DNA from: Xylocopa sonorina
Taxonomy: Eukaryota > Arthropoda > Insecta > Hymenoptera > Apidae
Assembly: GCF_050948175.1 (NCBI RefSeq)
Contig: NW_027490118.1
Span: 744,001-808,000 of the forward strand
Direction of reading: 5' to 3'
DNA length: 64,000 bases
The notes below the pieces were generated by a model, which saw only the letters and a program-made list of their open reading frames with translations, was not told where the DNA came from and searched no databases. Every line of letters begins with the position of its first letter. Position 1 is the first letter of the stretch. Positions 49,043 through 59,103 of the stretch are shown in pieces. The translations under genes and the position numbers were made by a program.

Positions 49043-49096
49043 CTATCTATATCTATCTATCTATCTATCTATCTATATATATATATATATAACTGA
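49043..49096. repeat. (TATC)n and (TA)n microsatellite
   Basis: Eight or more CTAT units followed by an alternating TA run. It lies precisely at the right end of copy B. Confidence 0.9.
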
Positions 49097-49620
49097 ATGT
49101 GTGTCTGTCTGTCTGTTTGTACTCGATAGATTCAAAAATCATACATCCCATCGCCGTGAAAATTTGGGAAATTATTAGGTATATCCCCGGGAAGGTTTTT
49201 GAAAATTTTTTTTAAAATTAGGTTTGGGGTTCTAGGCACTCCCGATCAAACATCCCAAAAATATCAAAATAACATTTAATTAGTAATATTTGTTAAAAGT
49301 GTAATCATGAATAAATTGAAAAATTAAATTTTTACACATGAAATTTACTCATAGAATTTACTTTTTTAAGCCAACTTAAACTGTAAAAAATAACATACCC
49401 ATAATAACAGTTGTAATCAAAATAAAAGTATGAATCACAAGGTAAGTAAAATATTGTAATCAAGTCAAATTGCGTTCTGAAGAGTACATCCATTTACGTG
49501 ATGCAGTTGTAAATGATGGCAATCTCAGTAAACCGGAAAAATTGTCATTTTACCATCCACATTTACAGGCAGCCCAAAACACATGCACGAATATGCACAA
49601 GATGCAATGACGTATGTTTG
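49097..49620. other. Unclassified segment starting with CTGT repeats
   Basis: It begins GTGTGTCTGTCTGTCTGTTT and ACTCGATAGATTCAAAAATC, a combination I associate with ends of non-autonomous insect elements but cannot classify. A GGTATATCCCCGGGAAGG word follows, then AT-rich sequence. No open frame of note. Confidence 0.35.
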
Positions 49621-50107
49621 AAATAATATGCGCCACTTATCGGTTTGTACGATTCAGAACAATATGAATTTTGCTGTTCTCTGCAACCGGATGGCGCTCC
49701 ACAATATCTATGTCTCTTTGCAATAGAGATCTAATGCTCCACGCATTGCGAGGGCGCATTTCAACTCAACGTTTCAAAGTAAGTAAGCTATATTTTTATA
49801 TGTATAGCATTATGTATATCTGCTTTGACGCATTATAAGAATGTGAATTCTTCACCTCCAAGCAACGGAATGACGGTTCGTAGTGTCTACGTGTCAATGT
49901 AATTGATTCCTAATGCTCCATGCAATGCGATGGCGAGAACCATATCAACGTCTTAAAGTAAGTAAGTTGCAATCTACTATACACATATTATGCTTATTGT
50001 CTTCTAGACTTCAAATGAGTGTGAATTCTGTAATTCCCAGCATCGGGATAGGACTCCATAGTGTCTACGTATCGAAGCAACACAGTTCCAATGTTCCTTA
50101 TCACTTT
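49621..50107 (-). repeat. 172-bp satellite, block 7a (minus)
   Basis: Minus-oriented monomers (TTTCAACTCAACGTTTCAAA, then AGCATTATGTATATCTGCTT). It is cut at about 50107 by the piggyBac fragment and continues at 50486 in the same orientation. Confidence 0.85.
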
Positions 50108-50485
50108 CACAACCACATGTTTGCGTAGTGAAACATCGCCATAGACCGGAAATATTTTTGAAGAAACAGTTTGCCGTCCGCACTATTTGTAAACATTTCT
50201 TCGCTTGAAAAAAACTTTACGTAAATTCATAAAATAATTCAACATTATTATACAACAATATTTATTCCTCTGTGTGATAAATATTAAAACGTACAAATAT
50301 AAAACAAAATTCATAACAGCTTTATAAACTTAACTGCTTTTTATAAAATAACCCCATTTAATTCAATTCCCCATTCATGTAATATCTCTTTATTTGATGA
50401 GAGGTGGCAAAACAGTTCCCCAAGTGTAACGTAACTTTGCAAGTTTTGCATATCAATCTTGTGGTTTTTCTAATACAACATAAAT
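50108..50485 (-). mobile_element. 3' end fragment of the fourth-type piggyBac
   Basis: Its reverse complement aligns with about 32020-32350: ATTAGAAAAACCAC, GAACTGTTTTGCCACC, AAGAGATATTA, TTATAAAGCTGTTATGAATT and GGAATAAATATTGTTGTATA occur in the same order. It then extends about 170 bp further to a terminus-like TTATCACTTTCACAACC. It contains no transposase coding region beyond the last few codons. Confidence 0.8.
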
Positions 50486-51442
50486 AGCTGCTACTGCTCC
50501 ATGAAATGCGATATCGCATCTCATTTCAGTGTTTCAAAGAAAGTATACTGTAATCCTCTATGCATAGCAGTATGCTTATCTGCTTCTACACATAAAGAGG
50601 TTGTGAATAATACAGTTAGTCTCTGCGTGTCAAAGCAGCAGAGTTCTAACGCTCCATGCAATGCGATGGAGCATCACATTTCAACTTCTCGAATCAGGTA
50701 ATCCGTAAACTTCTACGCATAGCGCTGTGCTTTTCTGAATCAAAACTCCACTATAATGTCAATTATACAGATCCATGCTCCGGGATGGGGCTTCATAGTG
50801 TTTGCTTGACAAAGCAGTATAGTTCTATGCTCCATGCAATGCGATAGCACATCTAATTTCAATGTTTCAAAGTTAGCTGTAATAATGCCGATCTGTTTCT
50901 ATATTTCAAAAGAATGTGTATTCTACAGTTCTCTGCACCGGGATTGCCCATCATACTGTCTACGTGTCAGAGCAAGGGAGTTCCTATACTCCATGCAATG
51001 TGATTGCGCATCTCATTTCATTGTCTCAAATTAAGTAAGTTGTATTTTCCCATGCGTAGGATTGTGATTATCTGCTTCTACATTTCTAAACAATGTGAAT
51101 TTTACTGCTCCACACTCCAAGACGGCGCTTCGCAGTGTCTGCTTGCCAATTCAGTAGAGTTCTAGTGCGTCATGCAATACGATTGCGCATCTCATTCCAA
51201 CGGTCCAAAGTAAGTAAACTATAATCTTCTATGCATAGCATTATGCTTATGTATTTCTACATTTCTAAAGAATGAGAGTTCTACTGTTCAATGCAACGGG
51301 ATGGCGCTTCACAGTGTCTGCATATCAAAACAGTAGTGTTCTAATGCTGCATGCAATGCGATAGTGCATCCCATTTCCTCTCATTAACCTTCTATGCATA
51401 GCTTTATGCTTGTCTGCTTCCAGACTTCAGAAGAACGTGAAT
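50486..51442 (-). repeat. 172-bp satellite, block 7b (minus)
   Basis: About five to six minus-oriented monomers of the GCATAGCATTATGCTTATCT type. It ends in AGAAGAACGTGAAT at 51442, mid-monomer, at the left inversion breakpoint. Confidence 0.85.
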
Positions 51443-51449
51443 AGTAGTA

Positions 51450-51911
51450 ACTATTAACGCAGTAACGTGGTGGTATGATATTATAAGTTGCTGCGTTTGG
51501 GTTGGGTGGTTAGGGCACTCCCTCTGATTACCCATCCGAGCCTTGTTCTTTGAAAATATAAATCTATAACAGCGCTAGGGCGACTCCAGCGTCGAGATAC
51601 AGGTCATCTGGCGCTGGATAACAAAAAGTTTGTTCGGCTAATTGTCGATTTCTCGGAATAATGAGCGGAATATCCGAGCGATCAATGGGTTGATCGGGAT
51701 TGGATGATGAGATATCTGCCACTGTAAAAAAGGTCAGATCTCCTTCATAATCGTTGACCCTTGACTTAAAGGTTGCCGTGATGGAGTGTCTTGCTATTGT
51801 GTACATTGTGATTAGAACACCGATGGGTACGGCGCAGCGTTTTCTTGGAATGCCGAGATTCTTCGTGAGGGCCTCCGACATGAAATTTATAGTTGCGCAC
51901 GTGTCGATCAA
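51450..51911 (-). pseudogene. BEL aspartic protease, broken
   Basis: The minus-strand frame starts MIDTCATINFMSEALTKNLG, corresponding to the BEL protease pattern with the catalytic Asp in L-x-D-x-G/C and the SNFI-like segment; the usual D-S/T-G is DTC here. It continues GVLITMYTIARHSITATFKS and ends DLYLDAGVALALL, where the family has the LLGAD motif. Downstream (51563-51450) the frame has stops. The reverse transcriptase that should follow is missing on this side. Confidence 0.75.
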
Positions 51912-52046
51912 CGTTCGACAGTTGACTAGTTGTTGATCACTGTCTAAAATATGAATTTGTGTGGTTACAAATAATTCGCTCGTGACTGAATCGACGGCAA
52001 ACGCGTTTTGATGTCCCCCTTCCTTCGGCGCCTCAACGTCCTGAAG

Positions 52047-53570
52047 TCATTCGGACATTGAAGATTCTCCGCTCGTTATCGGTTCCTGTTCTTTGGATGG
52101 AGTGATGATTGGCGGTTTAGAAGTAGTCTGTTTCCAGGTTCTTTGCGCTTGGTGATATATCATGTAGTATTGCTGATTACATACGCGATAGGAGCCGCTG
52201 TTGCACAGGTTATATTTCTGTTCCTTGCGCAAGCAGTGTATTCATAGTGAAGAATTTTCGACAGCTGCCTTGCGGTCCTGGACTGAGAGCCCGTGAAACT
52301 CTTCACATGCCCAGATGCTGCGGCCTCCGTGGCATACTAGACGCTTTTGGTTTCTTATGATTCCTCTGTTTGTCCCGCTTTCGGTGTAATCGTCATTAGA
52401 ATGTCCTTGTGGCAAGAACACCTGGTTTCGCGTCCGATGCTCTTCCGTCGACCCAACTTGCGGTTGAGCTTGCCCTTGGGTTCATCTCTGGTACACAGTT
52501 GGCCCGTTTCTCTAGAATCTCAAGAAAGTGGCACTTTGTTGTCCTCTACCGTGAGTTCCCATTAGAACATCGTATTAGGATTTATCTTTGTTCGAATGAT
52601 GGAAAGCAGAAGTGTTCCATTGTGAGATATTTCCTCCGAAATCTTTCAGTGGCGAAGAAGTTAGTTGACGGTATCGACGACATTGCCTAGTGCTTCTGCA
52701 GTGTCTCTTGGTGGACTTGGGATATTCCAGATTGCATCACAATGGTTAGAGGCAGCCCGTCTTATACAATCGAATTTACCTTTTAATATCTCGATCGCAT
52801 CGGTGTAATTTGCGTCCGTTGTGCTAAGGCATCCAATGCAGACAGCGGCCATTCCGGTTAATGTCGACCCCAGGTATTGCAATTTTTAAACTGGAGTTAG
52901 GTTCTCGTTGCGATTGATGATCGATGAGAATACAACGTAGAATGATGCCCAAATTTCGTATGTTCCGTGAAATGTTGGAAGTTGCATTTATGGTAATTTA
53001 ATGGCATATGGGATGGTTGAGGAAATGGCCGATGATTCGAACGTGTTTCTCCTTGTGACATTCGGAACACTTCTCTCGATTAGAGATTCGGCGCGAGTTA
53101 TAATAGAGAAGTAGTCGTTTTGAATTTTGTAGCGATGTGACGTTTCTGTTTCGTCTAATTCTTCGAGGTCAAATTGGATGACATCGAATCGCTTCCATGT
53201 TTCAGTTAACGCGTATAGGTGTGTTTTTAGTAAACGTATGCTCGGTTGTTCTGATGTTCCACATGTGTTAAGAAGTCGCGTGAAGACAGTGATTTGACCG
53301 AATATGGTACCGCCTTTTACGCCGCAGAGAACTAAGAATAATTCCATAACAAATCGACTGAGCTTGTTCGAGAGATTGGGTTGATATCGTGGAATATGGA
53401 TAAGCAAGGAATTGACGAATAAACGAGTCTACTGTTTCTATGTGAAGATGTCAGATATGTTGATATCTGCCATGATGTCTGGATCCCCTGAGATGTCCGA
53501 CTTGCTGCTGCTGAGGATCTCAATTTGTCCTGGAGCGTTGACTTGATCACTGGCTTGATTCTTCGGTCGC
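52047..53570 (-). pseudogene. BEL Gag, broken
   Basis: Minus-strand frames in order: KLRSSAAASRTSQGIQT near 53520, then a long frame 53407-52988 with RYQPNLSNKLSRFVMELFLV, RLLKTHLYALTETWKRFDVI and HRYKIQNDYFSIITRAESLI (the N-terminal helical DUF1759-type region). MQYLGSTLTGMAAVCIGCLS and YTDAIEILKGKFDCIRRAAS (52882-52661) match the Gag YL-x-x-x-L-x-G-x-A and Y-x-x-A-x-x-x-L-x-x-x-F motifs. Cys-rich LCNSGSYRVCNQQYY near 52180 is a zinc-knuckle remnant. Several frames, all decayed. The plus-strand frames at 52347-52690 are shadows. Confidence 0.82.
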
Positions 53571-53674
53571 TGAATGTTGATTGAATGACACTGTAGTTCG
53601 GGCACTCACATCACTGATTTTAACTGTTCGTTTAAATAACTCGCGCTCCACAGGATTTTGAATCAGGCTCGAAT

Positions 53675-54388
53675 GACCAAAATGCACGCGTTACGACGAG
53701 GCTTATTTTCGGATGATAACTCAACGATGGGCGTAAATTTTCGTCACGAACCTTTTCGTCACCATTGCAACCTGCGCTCTAATACCTGTTATAGTAATAG
53801 GGAAGTAGATAGATATAATTGGAATTGATACGATTCCTTAACAAAGAATTATATTTAACTTAAAATGAATTAATAAAAATTGAGTGTATTTCATGTTCTC
53901 TGATGTGTCCGAATCAGAATTTCTACTAAGCTCTTCAGCCATGAAGTGTTGTTGTTTTAAAGGGAATTTGTGAGGAGGAGTGGTCATGGGTGTGGCAATC
54001 AGATGAGACGTTATTGGTGAAAAATCTGAAAATTTGCTTCTTCTTCGGAAACTGTCAGATGACAAGAAGGCGCGAAGAGTGGGACCAAGGATTGTAGGTC
54101 GGTTGCGACCAATGAGAGGAGCAGGCAATAAAGCAGTAAAACGGCCAGCTATATGCTATATACCATTTTAAGATTCACTACGAAGATTTAATTTTGTAAT
54201 TTATGATGAGACGACATCCTGCTGCTTTAAGGGCTTTTTGCTGTTATGTGTTTAACAGTGATTTTGTAGTATCTGTGCAATTAGGTGTTTGGTAGCCAGA
54301 TATTTCGTTAAGTAAATTATGACGAGTGTCTGGACAAAGATAAATGGCTTAACTATTATAGCATGAATCGTACGTATGTCGCAAGACA
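53675..54388 (-). repeat. BEL 5' LTR (inverted)
   Basis: The minus-strand reading starts TGTCTTGCGACATACG at 54388. It shares with the right LTR (56828-57392) segments such as AATTTTAAGTTAAAT/AATTTTAACTTAAAAT-like, CTACTTCCCTATTACT and CCGAAAATAAGCCTC in the same order. It is about 150 bp longer than the right LTR because of extra sequence in its middle (about 53990-54170). The inner end near 53675 is approximate. Confidence 0.82.
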
Positions 54389-54612
54389 CATTGCATGCAA
54401 CATTACAACTCTACTGCTTTGACAAGCAGACAATTATGAAGCGCCATCGCATTGCATGGAAATGTAGAATTCACATTCGTTTGAAGTGTAGAAGAAGACA
54501 AGCATAATACTATGCATAGAAGACTACAGCTTACTCACATTGAAACGCTAAAATGCAATGTGACATCGAATTGCATGGAGCACTAGATTTTTACTTCCTT
54601 GACACGCAGACA
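54389..54612 (+). repeat. 172-bp satellite piece trapped inside the BEL inversion
   Basis: A little more than one monomer, plus-oriented, while satellite on both outer sides (51442 and 57393) is minus-oriented. It starts with the BEL target duplication (CATTG, 54389-54393) and ends at ACTACT (54612-54617), the complement of the AGTAGT at the left breakpoint. Confidence 0.9.
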
Positions 54613-54616
54613 CTAC

Positions 54617-55300
54617 TATGTGTATACAGTGAAAACTGAATCACCCATACCGTGCATCGCCAAACGCTCGATCAGTTCTGAAATCGCGAAAATATACGAC
54701 CCATCAGGCCTCCTTGGTCCAGTTCTAATGGTAGCCAAGAGCATGCTGATGAAGATTTCCACCCTGATGGTGGAATGGGAAGAATCACTACCAACGGCTA
54801 TTCGTACCGAGGGGATAATATACTGTGCTCAACTGCCACCGAACATCTTTCAGTTATCAATAAGACAAAATACATGGAGATTCATGGATTCTGTGACGCC
54901 AGCAAAGGAAGCCTATGGGCCTTGTATCTGCCTACGATCCGTCGATAAGTAAGGGCATATACAGGCAGAACTCCTCATGCGAAAGCAAAAGTGGCAACCG
55001 TAAAAAGCCAATCGATTCTACGACTCGAATTGTGCGAAGCACTACTGCTTACGTTGTTAATGATCACGACTCGCCAGGTCCTACAGCTAGAGTGCAATCA
55101 CACGGTTCCCTGGACAGATTCCACCATCACTTTACATTGGCTCGAAAGATCGTCACACACCCTATAAACATTCGTAGCAAGTCGCGTATCAGAAATGCAA
55201 ACAGGAATGAACATCGACGACTGGCGACACGTATCAACAGGTTTGTCACGATCACAGGTTCGACAGCAGAAAGCTCTCACACCGAGAAAGGTGTTTGAAC
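54617..55300 (+). pseudogene. BEL pol, region after the reverse transcriptase, broken
   Basis: The frame reads CIAKRSISSEIAKIYDPSGL and LGPVLMVAKSMLMKISTLM, the hallmark (T)KR-x-x-x-S-x-IA-x-x-DP-x-G segment that follows the BEL reverse transcriptase, then IFQLSIRQNTWRFMDSVTPA. In the family, GFxDAS (start of RNase H) would follow; here FMDSVTPAKEAYG appears with Asp kept. A second frame from about 54915 continues with decayed RNase H sequence. The RT palm with its YxDD box is absent from the window. Confidence 0.8.
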
Positions 55301-55559
55301 GGTAGCTGAACTCAATCACTCCAAAAAGGTCATCAAAAGAACAGTACAGAGTATACACTTCACCGACGGATTGGTATTCCTGTGATACAAGAGGCACAAC
55401 CAAATCATGGGAAATTGACAAGATTGAATGCATTCCTTTACAAAGATGGAATCCTGATAGAGGGTGGTCGATTGCACATTCACCACTACCATTCTCCCAG
55501 AAACTCCCCATAATTCTACCGAAAACTCATGTAACTATACTTATCATTATAAACGAACG

Positions 55560-56353
55560 TCTCACATATTTACACGCTGGAAACCAAACAGCATTATACA
55601 GCATAAGCTGAAAACATTGACCCATTGACAGCCAAAGCCAAGTCTGGAAAACAATACGGGGTTGTGATCTTTACTGCCGCACCAACCCACCAGCAGTCAA
55701 TTACTATATGGGCAATCTACCGAAAGAACGCATCACCCAATCTCGACTCTTCATCAATGTAGGCATCGATTATTGTGGACCCTTTTTCATTAAAGAGCGG
55801 CAATACCATAATTATAGAAGAAAAAAGAATTATGTGGTTGTTTTCGACTGCCTGGCAGTAAAGGCTGTTCATCTCGAAATTGTCTACGACCTCACTAGTG
55901 AGGCTTTCATCGCTGCTCTACAAATATTCATCGCAAGACGGGGATTACGCACAAATCTATACTCTGACAATATCACAAACAAACTTCGTCGGAGCAAATA
56001 ATGAGTTTCAAGAGATTAAGGAGTTACTACGTTCAGAAGAACACCACAAAGAAGTCACGTCATTTTTATCAAATCAATCAATCAACTGGCACTTCATCGC
56101 ACCAAAGGCACCGCATTTTGGAAGCCTCTGGGAGGCCGCAGTAAAAACCTTCAAGCACCATTTAACGAGTGTTGCAAAAACTGAGCTGTTCGCAATAGAG
56201 AAATTTACAACCCTTATAAGCTCCAAAATCGGAGCTATCCTTAATTCCCGCCCAATCACTCCAATTTCCTCAGATCCAAATGACCTATTAGTCCTCACCC
56301 CGGGACATTTCCTAATTGGCGATGCTCTCACGATTCTACGGAAACACAACTAG
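55560..56353 (+). pseudogene. BEL integrase, two frames
   Basis: MGNLPKERITQSRLFINVGI then DYCGPFFIKERQ contains the first catalytic Asp (about 55769). KNYVVVFDCLAVKAVHLEIV is a strongly conserved family stretch. NLYSDNITN carries the second Asp (about 55967). A frameshift near 55975 leads to NFVGANNEFQEIKELLRSEE, then INWHFIAPKAPHFGSLWEAA with the catalytic Glu in WEAAVKTFK (about 56133). SRPITPISSDPNDLLVLTPG and HFLIG close the domain. All three DDE residues are encoded; the break is the one shift plus a degraded HHCC region upstream (55560-55700). Confidence 0.9.
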
Positions 56354-56640
56354 AAGACACGCAATCCAATCATTCATCTAGTTGGCAACATGTCCAAAAG
56401 GTGCGATAACGCCTTTGGACTCGTTGGCATCGCGAATATTTAAACGAGCCCACTAGCCGCATCAAATGGACGATGTGTAATCATCGGATTACGGAGGGAA
56501 CGATCGTCCTCTTTAGAGAAAAAAACACGCTGTCCATGCAATGGCCACTAGGACGAGTGATCTAAACCTATCCCGGTTTTAATAGCATCAAGCGCAGTCA
56601 CCGTTAGGACGGTTTCGAACACGTTTGACCTAAGTGTCAA
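56354..56640 (+). pseudogene. BEL pol C-terminal domain (DUF5641-like), broken
   Basis: After the stop at 56351-56353 the sequence still reads SSWQHVQKVR, HREYLNEPTSRIKW, ITEGTIVLFREKNT and MQWPLGRVI in changing frames. This matches the BEL W-x-R-W-x-x-EYL, GD-x-VL and WPLGR-x motifs. It ends before the polypurine tract. Confidence 0.75.
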
Positions 56641-56827
56641 AAAACTTGTTCCATTGCCGATTCAGGCAGAGGGAGGAGACTTCGCGGAATCCATCAAGGA
56701 TGCAACTCATCCGAAGACCAAAGCAACAATAAGCACGTAAGCACACGATCACACATCCACACACTATTACCTCTTATTACATCACATATTCATTTAGTTG
56801 CTCACTAGCCTCTCAACGGGGGGAGGA

Positions 56828-57392
56828 TGTCTTGCGAAAGACATACTTCTCATGCTATAGTAATTAAGCCGTTCATCCTTATTTAGCCACTTGTCATACT
56901 TCACTCAACGAAACATCTGATTACCAGACACTTCATTTCACAAATCCTGCAATAACACTAGCCAACACGTAGCAGTAATAAACTCGTAAAGCGACAGGAT
57001 GTCGCACCATCATAAATATCAAAATTAAGTATTCGTAGTGATCCTTCAAATTGAATATACCATATATCTTGCTGGCCGCACCCTTGATCACTCCTCCACG
57101 AATTTACAATAAAACATTCTGACTTTATCGATTAAGAGCTTAGTAGAAGTTCACATTCAGGCACATCAAAAAACATGAAAAGCACTCAATCTCTGTCAAT
57201 TAATTTTAAGTTAAATATAATAGTTGATCGTTGTGATACCGAGTCAACTCCAATTGTATCTACCTACTTCCCTATTACTGTGACACGAATTAGGGCGTAC
57301 TTTGCAACGGTGACGAATACGATCGTGACGAAGATTTAAACCCATCGTTAGCTCAACCGAAAATAAGCCTCATCGTTACGTGTACTCAAACA
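56828..57392 (+). repeat. BEL 3' LTR
   Basis: The LTR is 565 bp, starting TGTCTTGCGAAAGACATAC after a GGGGGGAGGA purine tract and ending CTCAAACA. An AATAAA-like signal (CAATAAAACATT) lies near 57108. It shares ordered segments with the inverted 5' LTR at 53675-54388. Removing the element with one CAATG/CAATA restores the monomer word CATGCAAT then ACGACAGCAC. Confidence 0.88.
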
Positions 57393-58549
57393 CAATACGA
57401 CAGCACAACTGATTTCATCGCTTGAACGTAAGTAAGCTGTAATATTTAATGCATAGCCATATGCATATCTACTTCTACACTTCAAAGGAATGTGAATTCT
57501 GCAGTTCCTTATAACGGCGTGCGGCCTCATATGGTCTACCTGTTAAAGCAATATGGATCGAATGCTCCATGCATTGCGATGGCGCTTTTCATTTCAACGT
57601 TTCAAAGTAAGCTGTAATGTTCTGTGCATCGCATAATGCTCACTTGCTTCAACAGTTCTAAAAAATGCGATATCTACAATTTTACGCAGCGTTCTTGAGT
57701 TTGACACTGACTACGTATCGAAAGAGAAGAGTTCTGATGCTCCACGCATCGCCATAGCGTATCTCAGTTTAACACTACAAAGTAAATAAGCTCTAATGTT
57801 CTATGCATTGCATTAAGCTTATCTCCTTCTACACTTCAAGGGAATGTGAATTGTACGATTACATGCAACGGGTTGGAGTTTGAAACTGCCTGCCTGCCGA
57901 TGCAATAGATTTCTAATACTCCATGCAATGAGATGTAACATATCATTTCAACGATTCGAAATAAGATCTTTGTAATAGTCTATGCATAGCATTATGCCTA
58001 TCTGCTTCTACGTTTCAAAGGCATGTGTATTTTACTGTTCCATGCAACGAGAATTCGCTTCATAATACCTGCGAGTCAAAGCAATGAAGTTCTAATGCTG
58101 CATGCAATTTAGTAAACGCACCACATTCCAAAATTTCAAAATGACTAACCTGTAATCTTGTATACATATCATTATGCTTAGCTGCTTCTACTCTTCAAAA
58201 GAATGTGAGATCTATAGTTCCATGCGACAGGATGGAACCTCAATCTGTCCGCCTGTGGATAAATTAAGTACACTTTACAGGGATGTAAATTCTACAGTTC
58301 AATGCATCGGAATGGCGCTTCATAGTGTTTGCGTGTCAAAGCAATGGAGTTCACATTATTATATATGAATTATCCATGCAATGCGATGGCGCATTTCATT
58401 TCAACATTTCAAAGTAAGTAAGCTGTAATCCTCTATGCATGACCTTATGTTTGACTGCTTCTACATTTCAAAACAACGCAAATTCTATTGCGCCTGTCTG
58501 CGTGTGAAATAATTAAACTTCTACGGCTCTATGCTATGCGACGGCGCAT
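57393..58549 (-). repeat. 172-bp satellite, block 8a (minus)
   Basis: About seven minus-oriented monomers of the GCATTATGCTTATCTGCTTC type, ending in GGCGCATTT at the AT-rich spacer. Confidence 0.85.
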
Positions 58550-58595
58550 TTTATGCTATATTTTTCTAATATTATGATATTATCTATTTACTTTG
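58550..58595 (-). other. AT-rich spacer at orientation switch, second copy
   Basis: Its reverse complement matches 29079-29123 nearly base for base. It separates minus from plus satellite, as the first copy does. Confidence 0.8.
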
Positions 58596-58965
58596 AAACG
58601 TGAACATGAGGTGCGACATCGCATTGAATGGAGCAGTAGAACTCCGTTGCTTTAACAGATAGCCATTATGAAGCCCCTTCCTGTAGCACATAACTGCAGA
58701 ATTCACATTCTTATGAACTGTAAAAGCAGATAAGCATAGCGGTATTCATAGAAGATTACAGCTCACGTACTCTGAAACGTTGGAATAAAATGCGTCATCG
58801 TATTTCATGGGGCAGTAGAACTCCATTGCTTTAGACGCAGACAATGCGAAGCGCCATCCCGTTACATGGAACTGTATGATTGACATTCTTTTGATGTTCG
58901 GAAGCAAATAAGTATAATGCTATGCATAGAAGGTTACAGATTACTTACCTCGAAACGGAAATAAT
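58596..58965 (+). repeat. 172-bp satellite, block 8b (plus)
   Basis: Two plus-oriented monomers ending in TTACCTCGAAACG, fused directly to HSDL2-like exon sequence of copy C. Confidence 0.85.
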
Positions 58966-59103
58966 GGGTGATGCAATGTATACTTATATTTTTTCAAAGA
59001 CAGTAAATCTGTTACTAATGAGTCTTTAATCGATGAGGCAATATTAAAAAACTGAAGGAAAGTCTGATTTTACCCATTATGCGTGTAATCCAGGTGTGAA
59101 TAA
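58966..59103 (+). pseudogene. HSDL2: HSDL2-like last exon fragment (copy C)
   Basis: It reads IMGDAMYTYIFSK, then in a second frame SLIDEAIL, then HYACNPGVNN and a stop, parallel to block 3 of the copy A pseudogene (8195-8360). The left end is cut by satellite inside the exon, so the dehydrogenase core is absent. Frame changes differ slightly from those in A, so some mutations came after duplication. Confidence 0.75.

Larger units (their letters stand above)
51443..54388 (-). mobile_element. BEL/Pao element, 5' half, inverted
   Basis: From right to left on the minus strand it holds the 5' LTR, gag and aspartic protease. It ends at 51443-51448 (AGTAGT) on satellite. Its outer LTR end (TGTCTTGCG on the minus strand, at 54388) is followed by CAATG on that strand, matching CAATA after the other LTR at 57392. 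It therefore belongs to the same insertion as 54617-57392, which lies in the opposite orientation. Confidence 0.88.
54617..57392 (+). mobile_element. BEL/Pao element, 3' half
   Basis: It holds the post-RT part of pol, the integrase, a C-terminal domain, a polypurine tract (GGGGGGAGGA near 56818) and the 3' LTR. It is followed by CAATA (57393-57397), the partner of CAATG at 54389-54393 on the other strand. The reverse transcriptase core is deleted at the left boundary, which is the inversion breakpoint. Confidence 0.9.

Noticed and set aside
51480..51540. A tRNA-like arm pattern near GGTTAGGGCACTCCC
   Set aside because: I could not fold a full cloverleaf with a T-arm GGTTCGA/C motif, and it lies in the decayed BEL protease-RT junction.
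52347..52690. Plus-strand frames that resemble small unknown proteins
   Set aside because: They are shadows of the minus-strand BEL Gag, whose YL-x-x-x-L-x-G motif is in the opposite frame.
54915..55298. Arg/Ser-rich plus frame that could be read as a nuclear protein
   Set aside because: It sits between the BEL post-RT segment and integrase, where the decayed RNase H is expected, and shows no independent motif.
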